A stretch of 64,000 bases of DNA from NCBI GenBank assembly GCA_947846985.1, contig CANTUZ010000025.1, forward strand, positions 16,304,100 through 16,368,099, read 5' to 3'. The DNA comes from Fratercula arctica (lineage: Eukaryota; Chordata; Aves; Charadriiformes; Alcidae). This document shows, one piece after another, positions 25,121 to 34,740 of the stretch (positions are counted from its first letter, which is position 1; each line of letters begins with the position of its first letter). The notes under the pieces were generated by a model. The model was given only the letters and a program-made list of their open reading frames with translations. It was not told the origin of the DNA and did no database searches. The position numbers and the translations under genes were made by a program.

Positions 25121-25549
25121 TCAGTGCACTGTGGCAGTAGCAATTGGCACCTGCTGTTCTTTAACCTTCAGCAGTCCCACCACAGAAGGGTCATCTGAAA
25201 GGCCAGGTAAGGTAAACAGCTGTGTAATGTCCTCAGTCTCTACAGCTGCTATACCAAAAGCCAACCTATACCCTTTCAGGTCTTTGAAATACCCTCTCTT
25301 GAGGAAGTCTATGCCAAGGATGCACGGAGCATCTGGGCCAGTCACAATGGGGTGCTTCTCCCTTTTATTCCCATTTAGGCTCACTTCGGCCTCTAATACA
25401 GTCAGTTCTTGAGACCCGCCTGTCACACCAGAAACAGTGACAGATTCTGGCCCTTTATGATTCGATGGCAATAGGGTACACTGTGCACCAGTGTCCACCA
25501 GGGCTTTATACTTTTGTGGCTCTAATGTGCCAGGCCATCGAATCCACAC
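25121..25549 (-). pseudogene. ERVL-like retroviral aspartic protease
   Basis: The open frame of 142 codons carries 'ALVDTGAQCTLLP', the retroviral aspartic protease active site (DTGA), the flap-region 'HPIVTGPDAPCILGIDFLKR' and the 'GIDFL' block typical of the second half. The protease would have cut Gag and Pol after assembly. The fold motifs look intact, but it has no start codon of its own and no intact Gag upstream, so it is a remnant. Confidence 0.82.
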
Positions 25550-26949
25550 AGTCCAATAAACTCGGTTATCCCTCTCCTCCTCCTGGCTGGAGGCAGGGCA
25601 ACCCTAATGTTGAGAACAACATCTACAATTAGCAGATGAGCTCCTACACGGACCAGAGAATCGCTTACCCTTGACTGGAGCACCCACCCTCCTGCAGAAA
25701 TTCTTTCTTCCATCTGCTTTACCTTGCAACTCAAGCACTCGTGCCTGTAGGGCCAGGGTAGGTTTCTTATCCCACTTACTGATGTCCTCTCCATAATTGC
25801 AGAGGCAAAGCCACAGGAAATCTCGGAGCAGGTCCTATTTCCCTTGGTGTTGTAGGAGGGCGTTTTTTCTTAATGACTATGACATGGGCATGTTCAGGGG
25901 AAGAGTGGGATTCTTTCCCCTTCTCAGACAGTTTTTCAAGCAGCTCATGAAAAAGTTTATCATTTTTCTTATTTTGCTCGGCTATTGTCTCAGCCATTTT
26001 CTCAGTGTTCTTAGCCATTTTTTCCACAGCTGCTACATGAAGGGGAGGAGAGACTGTCTTCATACTGTAGCACCTTGTTAGTTACCTCATTTACAGTTGG
26101 TATATCAGTATCAGATCCTCCCCAGACCATTGCTGACAAAGTGTGGGAATAATTTGATGGTGCACTCTGCACAAACTTTCTCAACAGAGATCGCTTGCAT
26201 GGCATTTCATCAGGGTCTATAATCCATCTGCCAGTTGCTATAAATCACCTCTCACACAGCCAGTTCCCTCAGGTACTTAATACCTTTTTCCATGCCGGTC
26301 CATTTGCTTGGATGGCATTCAATATCATCCTTAAAGGGATACCTGCCCTTTACAGCTGATAGCAGTCACCTCCAGAGACTGAGGATGTCTGCCTTTCTCC
26401 CAATGGCTTTATCAATCCCTCCATCTTTGGACAGGTTTCCCAACTGCCATCTAAATCTATGGTATCAGCTCCATTGTCCCAGCATCGGAGCAACCAGGAG
26501 ACAAGTTTCTCCCCTTCATGACGACTGAAGTCCTTTCTTATATTTCGCAAATCCTTCATAGAGAAGGATTTAATTATTATCTCTGCATCTGAGTCCTCAT
26601 CCTGTGTTAATGCTGCCTGAGAAGGACCCTCTCCTGGATCTTCAACAGAGGAACCCTCTCCCATGCTGTCTGGCTCTGTCGTCAGAGGCAGGGGAACGAG
26701 CTGACTTTCTTTTATGCTTCCTGGTCACCGGGGCAACTTGTGCTAGTTCTACTGGAGTCTGAGTAGCAGCAGCGCTCGTTGTCGGAGCAACCGGAGCAGT
26801 GACCGCGCTCCTTGTCGGGGCTGGAGCAGCCGGTGCCGCTACGGGCGGGGGAGGGGCTGGCGATACAGGCGTGGTGGGGGGGCAGGCGGCAGAGTAACAT
26901 TGACCGCAGGCTGCTGAGTGACTGCTGCCGGGATGAGCCGGGGAGTGGA
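25550..26949 (-). pseudogene. ERVL-like gag remnant
   Basis: The reading is split over several frames. 26949-26642 is a Pro/Ala-rich stretch ('PAPPPPVAAPAAPAPTRSAV'). 26664-26350 is an acidic then conserved region ('FSMKDLRNIRKDFSRHEGEK', 'WLLRCWDNGADTIDLDG') that looks like a capsid. 26205-26011 and 26063-25776 hold further capsid sequence and a Lys/Glu-rich helix ('NTEKMAETIAEQNKKNDKLF'), and 25794-25522 has a Cys-containing segment where a nucleocapsid would lie. The Met of the open frame starting at 26983 comes from antisense LTR sequence past the junction at 26950 and is not a real start. Confidence 0.7.
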
Positions 26950-27381
26950 TCCCAACAGGGGTATTCCATCCCATCTGCCCCATACTCAGTATGAAAGCTG
27001 AGGGATCAAAGGGTCAATCTCTTTTCTTCAATGGATGACGTCCAAGGAGGACCCTGTCTGTTCATCTGCCTTTTGTCCCGATCCGTGGGTTCCTGACTCC
27101 AGCTCTGGAATCCAGTTCCCACCCATCGGCTGAATCCAGGCTGGGACTTCCCCAGTGCCTGCTGGTGACATCATCCTGGGAGCTTAATAGGGTTTTGTAT
27201 ATACTGTATCTACTGTATCTATTTCATTATTTTCCTTTTTATTTTATTATTAATTTTTTCATTAGTTTAGTTTCTTCTAAATTCATAAATCTCTTTCTCT
27301 CTCCTCCTCCTCTCTGTGTATGAGAGGTTGGGGGGGAGCATCTGTTGCCGGCCATTGGCCAATTTGGCCAAAACCATGACA
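26950..27381 (+). repeat. Partial LTR (downstream part) of the plus-strand ERVL-like fragment
   Basis: It starts within the LTR at 'ccaacaggggtattcc' and ends at the LTR terminus 'ccaaaaccatgaca' (27381). It contains the 'ggaccctgtctgttcatctgcc' region and the CT-rich end found in the LTRs at 19924 and 47237. The U3 part is missing at the head-to-head junction. Confidence 0.85.
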
Positions 27382-27388
27382 GATTTAT

Positions 27389-27406
27389 TGGCGCCCAACA
27401 TGGGGC
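27389..27406 (+). promoter_or_regulatory. Primer binding site, tRNA-Lys type
   Basis: tggcgcccaacatggggc lies 7 bases after the LTR end. It matches the known tRNA-Lys(1,2) primer site at 17 of 18 positions, with A for G once. This marks the start of minus-strand DNA synthesis in the parent element. Confidence 0.82.
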
Positions 27407-27484
27407 AGGAACGGAGCTCTGATTGATAGATTGCCTGAATAGTTTGAATTCCAGCTTGTTCAGGGAGAAGAGACAGCTCACATC

Positions 27485-28165
27485 ATGTCGTTCTTACATG
27501 AAATCTTGTATCGTGTCCTTAGAGAGCTTTGTATTAAGTTAATTGATGCAATGGGGTTTAACTCATCGAATATATTGCATGGTCTATTTATTCTTTGTGT
27601 TTGGATGCGGTGGTCTAAGCGTGCTATGTTGGTGTGGATTTGCCTTCAGATGTATAATATAATTGCTTGGATAATGGTTCTACCTGCATATTTTGGGCAT
27701 CTCATGATGGAGTCTTTTACTAATTACACTTTTGGGATGGATTCTTTTACTAATTACACTCTTGGTCTTACCTGGGCAAAGTTTACTTTGCTCTTTGATG
27801 ATCATGCCAAAGTGACAGTAACAGAATCAGGGGATGAAAAACCTTATGAAAAACCTTCCAGCTGTTTAGAGAGTGAATGTTACTTTCATTCGTACGTGAT
27901 TCTGTTGTCGGTTTTCCTGAATGTGTTGCAGGGGTGGTTTATTGTTAAATATCAGTACAGGAGTGAGTATTATGTGACTTGTGATATTGCTACTCAAACC
28001 CCACGGCCAGAGTTAAAGATAGCAGAAATTCAGACAATCCTGCCGTTAAAAGCCACAGCAAAAACTCAGACAATCCCGCCTCCAAAAGGCACAACAGAAA
28101 TTCAAACAACCTTGCCACTGAAAGCTGCAGTAGGAATTCAGACACACACACACCCCCGCCACTGA
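27485..28165 (+). CDS. Leader ORF of ERVL-like element: putative membrane protein with IQT repeats
   Basis: Starts at ATG 27485, about 80 bases after the primer site, and runs 226 codons. It has hydrophobic segments near residues 30-42 ('ILHGLFILCVWM'), 47-75 ('LVWICLQMYNIIAWIMVL') and 133-155 ('SYVILLSVFLNVLQGWFIV'). Between them, a tandem duplication gives two 'SFTNYT' units with possible N-glycosylation sites. The C-terminal part repeats a short '(I/T)QT..LPxK' unit about four times. The frame is lost in a CA-repeat (about 28138-28152), after which a Thr/Gln then Pro/Ala-rich reading continues in another frame. It is not a recognisable Gag domain. It could be an N-terminal extension of Gag or a separate leader protein. 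Family unknown to me. Confidence 0.55.
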   Translation: MSFLHEILYRVLRELCIKLIDAMGFNSSNILHGLFILCVWMRWSKRAMLVWICLQMYNIIAWIMVLPAYFGHLMMESFTNYTFGMDSFTNYTLGLTWAKFTLLFDDHAKVTVTESGDEKPYEKPSSCLESECYFHSYVILLSVFLNVLQGWFIVKYQYRSEYYVTCDIATQTPRPELKIAEIQTILPLKATAKTQTIPPPKGTTEIQTTLPLKAAVGIQTHTHPRH

Positions 28166-28401
28166 AAGCCACAACACAGACACAAACAACGCCACCGGCC
28201 CCGATAGCAGCCCCAGCAGCATCGGCTGCCCCCCCACAGGCCCCGACATCGGCCAGGCCCACATCGGCTGCCCCCCCACCGGCCCCGGCGAAAGCCACGC
28301 CTCTGCCCGTACCGGCGAAAGGCACGGCTCCGTCCCCGGCCCGGCCCATGCCGGCACCGGTCACTCCGCAGCCTGCGGTCAAAGTCACCCCGCCGCCTGG
28401 G

Positions 28402-28425
28402 CCCCCCCCCCCCCCCCCCCCCCCC
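28402..28425 (+). repeat. C24 homopolymer
   Basis: Run of 24 C in the Pro-rich part of the leader. The homologous place in the minus-strand provirus (about 26874) has only about 7 C, so the run has expanded here, or the assembly is uncertain in this spot. Confidence 0.8.
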
Positions 28426-28453
28426 ACGCCCGCATCGCCAGACCCTCCCCCAT

Positions 28454-31400
28454 AAAGTTCAAAATGATTTACTAATGTTACATGAATTGCCTTTGAATTA
28501 CAGTAAAGTATTGTGCTTAAGTATAAAGCCTAACGCTATTTTGTATTCATAAAACACCACCTGCCTTTACACTTTACAAATGCTAAATACAGCTAAAAAC
28601 ACGTTCAAGGGGTAGAGAACAGACCCATTTTACAGAAAAGGAAACTGAGCTTATTGCTATTATAAAGCAAATATCAAATCCCTATTTGACTGGAACAAAC
28701 AGGGCTAACAAAAGCAGACAAAAAACAGATGCAGATAAGAAACAGCCTCAGATAAGAAACAGCCTCAGAAAGGGGTTGAGCACTGCTGGTTTGCCCCTGG
28801 CCTTTTGCATACCAAGCAGAGCCAGTGCACCAGATCCAGCAACAGCATCTCAAAAAACTTGTGCCCTAAGGCAGGGCTGATAAGAGATTTTTCCTCCTCA
28901 GTTTTTACCCTGGCTTCACCTATGATAGCATCCACCTGGCTATCATTACTGAAATAAGAGTTATTGTTGCTCTCATTCTTCCTTGCTACACAAACAGGCC
29001 ATTTTCACTTACCCAGTAGTCGGATACCAACACCTGCTTTCCTCACCTTTCTGCACTCCTGTCTCAATGCTCCCAGTCATCCTACCTCTTTGCTCCTGGT
29101 AACTCAGCCTTTTCTATTATTTCCTCATCAGACTTTCACTCAGACCCTGCTGCCATGTTACCAACCTGTCAAATACAACTGAAAGGGCTTCTTCACTGTT
29201 TTTTTCTCCGTGTGCTTTTAATAGCTAAAAAAAAACAACAAAAAAAAACCCCAGATTTTTTCTTTTAAGGTATGTCTGCAGGCAGCTGAATTGGCATAAC
29301 TGAGGTTGTAATAATTCTGGAAGGGGGAGAGTGAACAAAGACATGAGTGCTGGGAAGTAAAGAAACCTTTTAAATCAGATCTGCCAGCGAGAGAAGAAAA
29401 ATTTAGAATGACGTTTTAGTATAAAAGAAAGAAATTACACAACTACAGAACTACCATGGAGTTTATCAACCACCTCTGCAATCACACTGTTTTTATTGTC
29501 CTTTTCTCCCCTCCCACACACACGTTTCTGTCTCATCAAGTCTGAAAGCTCTTCAGATCAGAAAATGAACCTCAGTGTATGTACAGCACCCGGGGCCCTG
29601 ATTCTGCTGTGATATTACATAACAACTTTGTACTTCAGAGCATGCTTAGCTTTTATTCCCTTTAAGCACTCTGTCATCACAGCGTATCTTCAGCAAGATC
29701 TTCACCCTTTTCTGCCATACCTCATCCCCCTACTTCTCCTGTCTTAACAGCCTTTCTTCTCAGTTTTTTGCTCTTACAAGTTTGTCCTCAAGCATCTTTC
29801 CCCTCAAAGCAAGCTCTAATTCAATGAATCATCTTTAAAATTTTGCCTTTTTTTTATAATGTACTAAAGCCTCTGACTAAAGGTTGCATATGTAAGTCAC
29901 TGCAATTCTGCACCTCCTCTCTGCCACTCTCAGTGTTGCCCCTTAGTTTTGATTTCTTTTCCATGTTTCATCTCTTCTTCCTAGTTTGCTTTTGGCAAAG
30001 CTGGGACTACCTTACACCCTGTACTTTGTGGGTACTAAACAAGTACAAAACAATTTTAAGGGGCATGGCTTAGGGGGAAAAAAACCTCACCACATACAGC
30101 TTGCAAAGTCCATCACTATTTACATGGATTAGCAATCTATCTTTTTTTCACAAGCTTAGTCCAAATTCCCAGCCTGCCAGATAATAAATCAACTTTTTGC
30201 TTCAATTGTACAGTCACTGGGAGATCTGCATAGTTTTAAGACAAGCACTTCTAACCATTTTATGAATCCAACATTTTTTACCTTGTCATTTAGTTACTGA
30301 ACTGTGAGCTTTCATTGACTTTCTAACTGTTGTGGCAAGAACTGCTATTAGCTGTGCAAGATTTAAAACCTCATTGAGCAGAGGAACAAAATTGGACTGC
30401 AGTTTTTTTAAGTATATATTGGGATGGAATCGTGACCCTGTGGAAGCCAATGGAAGTTCTGCCACTGGTTCACTGGGGCTGGGTTTCTTCCCTGACTGCT
30501 GCCATTTGTTGTGTCGGGGTGAATAAGTATTACAAACTCTCTATTTTACACCCTGGAAATTAGATGCCTCAGTGAATGCTTGGAAATTATTTATTTTACC
30601 TTTTTTTTTTTTCTGTCTTGGTGAAATATTTTACATACAGCCAATTGCTGTATCTAAACATCAACTCTTCCTGTGGATCTGCACAATCCTTCCTTTCCTT
30701 CTTGTCAGCTTGATGTCTTCTGCTGTGGCATGGAGTGTTTAACAGCAAAATCCAGCACTCTAATTCTTCTGTTTCTTAATTATCTCTGCCCTGTCAGCTA
30801 TATCAGTGAAAACAAGTTACCATTAGACAATTCAGATACTAGTAAACACCAAGTTGTAATAATATAGAGTCCTGTATTATTGTCATTATGGAAAAAGCTG
30901 TTTCAGGAAGCTTTAAAAAAATTAAATCCAGCACTTCTAAATGGCCAAAAATCTAAAGATATCTTAATTATTCTTCAATATCTTAATCATTCTGTAGAAT
31001 CATGATCTTTTATAATGGCTATTTTAAATGAAAGGTTTGCTGCTCTGCACAGTTGCCATTTCCTTCTAATTGTGAATTAAAGCATAATTTAGTGTGGATC
31101 TATGCCAGCATGACTAGAAAAATTTACAGACACTAACTCTGGTTGAAATAGGGGGGAAAAAGCAGTTAGATTTCTTTAAGTAATAGAAAATCACTCACGA
31201 AGTTGTACTTTGAAACAAAACACTAGAGCTTTAAGTTGACAAACTGACTTGAATTAAACCACATAAAAAAGTGTTTGCACTGTAAATCTTACAGGGCAAA
31301 AGTGATGGTAGGTTATCATTCTCTTTATTAGCATGCACTTTGGAGAGTTCAGGGCAAGTAAGGATATGCATTCATTCCATTTTATGCCACACTACTGAAA

Positions 31401-32441
31401 ACACATTCTCCGTAAATAATTCATAAATGCATTGTCTGAAATTTCAGATTCCAAAAATACAACATGGTTTTCAACTTTATGGTTGCTTGGTCTTCAAAAC
31501 AGAAATAGACAATTGTATGGATGGACTTAGCAAACCTGATAAGAACCCATCAGTCAGAATTACACTCCAGAGGTAAATGCAAACATCTCCCAGCTCCTGA
31601 TCCCTGTGATGATAGCCCTTGTGCTAGCTCTCCCTTGATAGGGAAGAGGGAGAAAAAGAGAAGGGAAGAAGTAACCAAGTAGTGAGAAGAAAGTGTTCAC
31701 TTTGACTTGACTTTAAAAAGAACATTTATTACGAAAAAAACAATGCCTTGCTGTTCTCTGTTCATGAGCTGGGTGCGTAGCAGGAGAGTTAGGAGAGAAA
31801 AGGATGTTTTACAGGATGCTGTGGTGGGGAGCTAACAGGTTGAAACTGCCTAGAAATCCAGAGGAATTTAAATTTAAGGTATGGTAACAGTCAAAATACA
31901 GAGAATAGACATACTTTGCCTTGCAAAAAGCCCATTTTTCTGGCCAGACTGCAGAACAAACTTGAGCTCTGCTTATTACTCTCAGCTTTTACTTGGTATC
32001 ACTTCGTTAATGCTAATGATATAGTAACTGGCATCATCTTTCATGCCAGCTATGCTAGCATAAGAGAGGTGAATAGGATCTTGCAGTTCATCTGAAGTCT
32101 AATTTCTTTGGGGAGAAGAATAACCACAACACCCACTGAAGAAACTGAAGTATGCTTCATAGGCTAGAGCACTTAAGCTTTATATGCCTTGTGATTCTGT
32201 ATCTTGCTGACATATGTAGTTTATGCTCAGTTGCTTCTTTTTCCTTCATAATGTACTCAGAAGCCTCACATCAGACAGCAACTGCTTTTCAGCCAGATTT
32301 GCATTCACTTACTCTGTTCTACTCGCCTTCCAGTGGCAGGCACACACAATTTTGGGTACCTTATCTAGTGAAACCCTTGGTGCCTAGCCCTGACAGAACA
32401 GCCCATGATATCCCTATTTACCAGCTCTTTATTTGAACTCA
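28454..32441. other. No gene seen; possible ancient SINE trace
   Basis: AT-rich sequence. Around 28530-28660 the phrase 'acccattttacagaaaaggaaactgag' resembles the conserved core of old amniote SINE/LINE families, but too little is left to name it. A-rich and T-rich short runs occur at 29228-29250 and 30601-30611. Short open frames have no domains. Confidence 0.4.
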
Positions 32442-33309
32442 TTCATAGAATCATAGAATCATAGAATGGTTTGGGTTGGAAGGGACCTTAAAGATCATCT
32501 AGTTCCAACCCCCTTGCCATGGGCAGGGACACCTCCCACTAGACCAGGCTGCTCAAAGCCCCATCAAGTCTGGTCTTGAACACTTCCAGGGATGGGGCAT
32601 CCACAACCTCCCTGGGCAACCTGTTCCACTGCCTCACCACCCTCACAGTAAAGAATTTCTTCCTGATATCCAATCTAAATCTCCCCTCTTCCAGTTTGAA
32701 ACCGTTATCCCTCATCCTCTTATTACACTCCCTGATAAAGAGTCCCTCCCCATCCTTCCTGTAGGCCCCCTTTAGGTACTGGAAGGCTGCTATAAGGTCT
32801 CCCTGGAGCCTTCTCATCTCCAGGCTGAACAACCCCAACTCTCTCAGCCTGTCCTCATAGCAGAGGTGCTCCAGCCCTCTGATCATCTTCATGGCCCTCT
32901 GCTGGACCCCCTCCAACAGGTCCATGTCCTTGTTCTGCTGAGGACTCCAGAGCTGGACGCAGTACTCCAGGTGGGGTCTCACGAGAGCGGAGAAGAGGGG
33001 CAGAATCACCTCCCTCGACCTGCTGGCCACGCTTCTTTTGATGCAGCCCAGGATGCGGTTGGCTTTCTGGGCTGCAAGTGCGTATTGCCTGCTCATGTTG
33101 AGCTTCTCGTCCACCAGCACCCCTAAGTCCTCCTCAGGGCTGCTCTCAAGCCATTCTCCACCCAACCTGTATTTGTGCTTGGGATTGCCATGACCCAGGT
33201 GCAGGACCTTGCACTTGGCCTGGTTGAACTTCATGACGTTTGCACAGGCCCACCTCTCAAGCCTGTCCAGGTCCCTCTGGATGGCATCCCTTCCCTCCAG
33301 TGTCACCAC
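32442..33309 (-). mobile_element. CR1 LINE 3' fragment with a long open ORF2 end
   Basis: Minus strand, with a triple 'tcatagaa' tail at 32442-32467. The open frame 33309-32539 (256 codons) covers the second half of ORF2 from the region just after the catalytic block ('[18 protein letters not shown]') through '[20 protein letters not shown]' to the family C-terminus ('[19 protein letters not shown]'). The long open frame suggests a young insertion. The 5' end is truncated at about 33310. Confidence 0.93.
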
Positions 33310-33528
33310 TTCATGTCACTTCCAAAAAGGATTCTCCAAAGCAGTGACAACTTCCATCCTTCCCAGCTTTCCATCACCGCAATTTTTATGAAACACGTTA
33401 CCACATCTCAAGCTCATGTTCCACTGAGGAAGATGCTGTATGTTCACAATCATATATATCCGCTCCCTCTCCCAGAGTGTTTGGTACCTACCCCTTTGAT
33501 TTACAACGCGAGCATTAAAACTGTTAAT

Positions 33529-34645
33529 CATAGAATCATAGAATTGTTAGGGTTGGAAGGGACCTTAAAGATCATGTAGTTCCAACCCCCCTGCCATGGG
33601 CAGGGACACCTCCCACTAGATCAGGTTGCTCAAAGTCTCATCCAGCCTGGCCTTAAAAACTTCCAGGGATGGGGCTTACACCACCTCTCTGGGCAACCTG
33701 TTCCAGTGTCTCACCGCCCTCATGGTGAAGAACTTCTTCCTAACGTCCAGTCTGAATCATCCCATCTCTAGTTTTGATCCATTCCCTCTAGTCCTACCAT
33801 TACCCGACATCCTAAAAAATCCCTCACCAGCTTTCTTGTAGGCCCCCTTAAGATACTGGTAGGCCACTATAAGGTCTCCTCGGAGCCTTCTTTTCTTCAG
33901 ACAGAACAACCCCAACTCTCTCAGCCTGTCCTCATAGGAGAGGTGCTCCAGCCCTCTCATCATCCTCGTGGCCCTTCTCTGGACACGTTCCAGCACGTCC
34001 ATATCTTTCTTGTAGTAGGGGCTCCAGAATTGGATTCAGTACTCCAGGTGGGGTCTCACGAGAGTGGAGTAGAGGGGGAGAATCACCTCCCTTGACCTGC
34101 TGGCCACGCTTCTCCCGCACTCTATGTCACTGTCCATGTCACTGACGATGATGTTAAACAGCAGTGGTCCCAGTACTGATCCTTGAGGGACTCCACTTGT
34201 CACTGGCCTCCACTCAGACATGGACCCATTGACAGCCACTCTTTGGGTGTGGCCATCAAGCCAGTTCTTTATCCACTAAATTGTCAGCCCATCAAAGCCA
34301 TATTTTATCAGCTTGGAGACCAGGATGTCATGCGGGACAGTGTCAAAGGCTTTGCTCAGGTCCAGGTAAATGACGTCAGTTGCTCTCCCCTTGTCTGTTG
34401 ATGCTGTGACCTTCTCATAGAAGGCCACCAGGTTTGTCAGGCACGATTTGCCCTTGGTGAAGCCGTGTTGACTGTACCCAATCACCTCTTCGTTATTCTT
34501 CTGCCTCAGCAGCACCGCCAGGAGGATCTGCTCCATAGTCTTACCAGGCATGGAGGTCAGACTGACTGGCCTATAGTTCCCTGGTTCCTCCTTCTTTCCC
34601 TTTTTGAAAATGGGGATTATGTTTCCCCTTTTCTAGTCAGTGGGG
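33529..34645 (-). mobile_element. Second CR1 LINE fragment, internally deleted
   Basis: Minus strand, with its tail at 33529-33545 ('tcatagaatcatagaat'). It carries ORF2 pieces at 34551-34276 ('[20 protein letters not shown]', '[20 protein letters not shown]') and 34239-34036 ('[20 protein letters not shown]'), then the C-terminal part at 34002-33757 ('[18 protein letters not shown]'). At about 34113 the text jumps from the '[15 protein letters not shown]' region straight to the region just after the '[10 protein letters not shown]' block. About 250 bp that include the catalytic FADD block are therefore deleted. It is of a different CR1 subtype from its neighbour. Confidence 0.9.
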
Positions 34646-34671
34646 ACCTCACCAGACTGCCATGACTTTTG

Positions 34672-34740
34672 GAATAATAATAATAAAGTTAATAATCAAG
34701 GTTAATAATCAATTAATAATCAATTGGTTAATAATCAAGG
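34672..34740. repeat. Tandem 'ttaataatcaa' simple repeat
   Basis: An AT-rich degenerate tandem array next to the 5' end of the CR1 copy, made of units of 'taataatcaa/ggttaataatcaa' repeated about five times. Confidence 0.75.

Larger units (their letters stand above)
19924..26949 (-). mobile_element. ERVL-like provirus, 5' end missing
   Basis: Minus-strand provirus of about 7 kb, including a nested CR1. In transcription order it has a Pro/Ala-rich Gag leader remnant, gag, protease (DTGA), reverse transcriptase, RNase H, integrase, polypurine tract and 3' LTR. The 5' LTR, primer site and first part of the leader are absent from this strand. Instead, at about 26950 it is joined to a plus-strand 5' fragment of the same family. 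Every gene has stops or frameshifts. Pol motifs are of the class III (ERVL) type, while the primer site in the joined fragment is Lys-like, so the exact class name is uncertain. Confidence 0.85.
26950..28453 (+). mobile_element. ERVL-like 5' fragment in opposite orientation (LTR, primer site, leader ORF)
   Basis: Plus-strand piece comprising the downstream part of the LTR (26950-27381), a Lys-type primer site, a leader ORF and a Pro/Ala-rich segment ending at about 28453. Its last 110 bp or so align with the start of the minus-strand provirus (both contain 'cagcctgcggtcaa'). The same family is therefore present head-to-head with a short overlap in element coordinates. It supplies exactly the 5' parts that the minus-strand provirus lacks. 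Confidence 0.8.

Noticed and set aside
26642..26983. Apparent gag start at 26983 on the minus strand
   Set aside because: The first residues are antisense LTR sequence from the opposite piece past the junction at 26950, so the Met is accidental.
28166..28427. Long Gly-rich minus-strand frame (28427-27990)
   Set aside because: It is the reverse of the Pro/Ala-rich leader and the C-run, a composition effect.
34672..34740. Short-spaced repeats considered as a CRISPR array
   Set aside because: It is an AT-rich simple repeat without unique spacers, in a eukaryotic genome.
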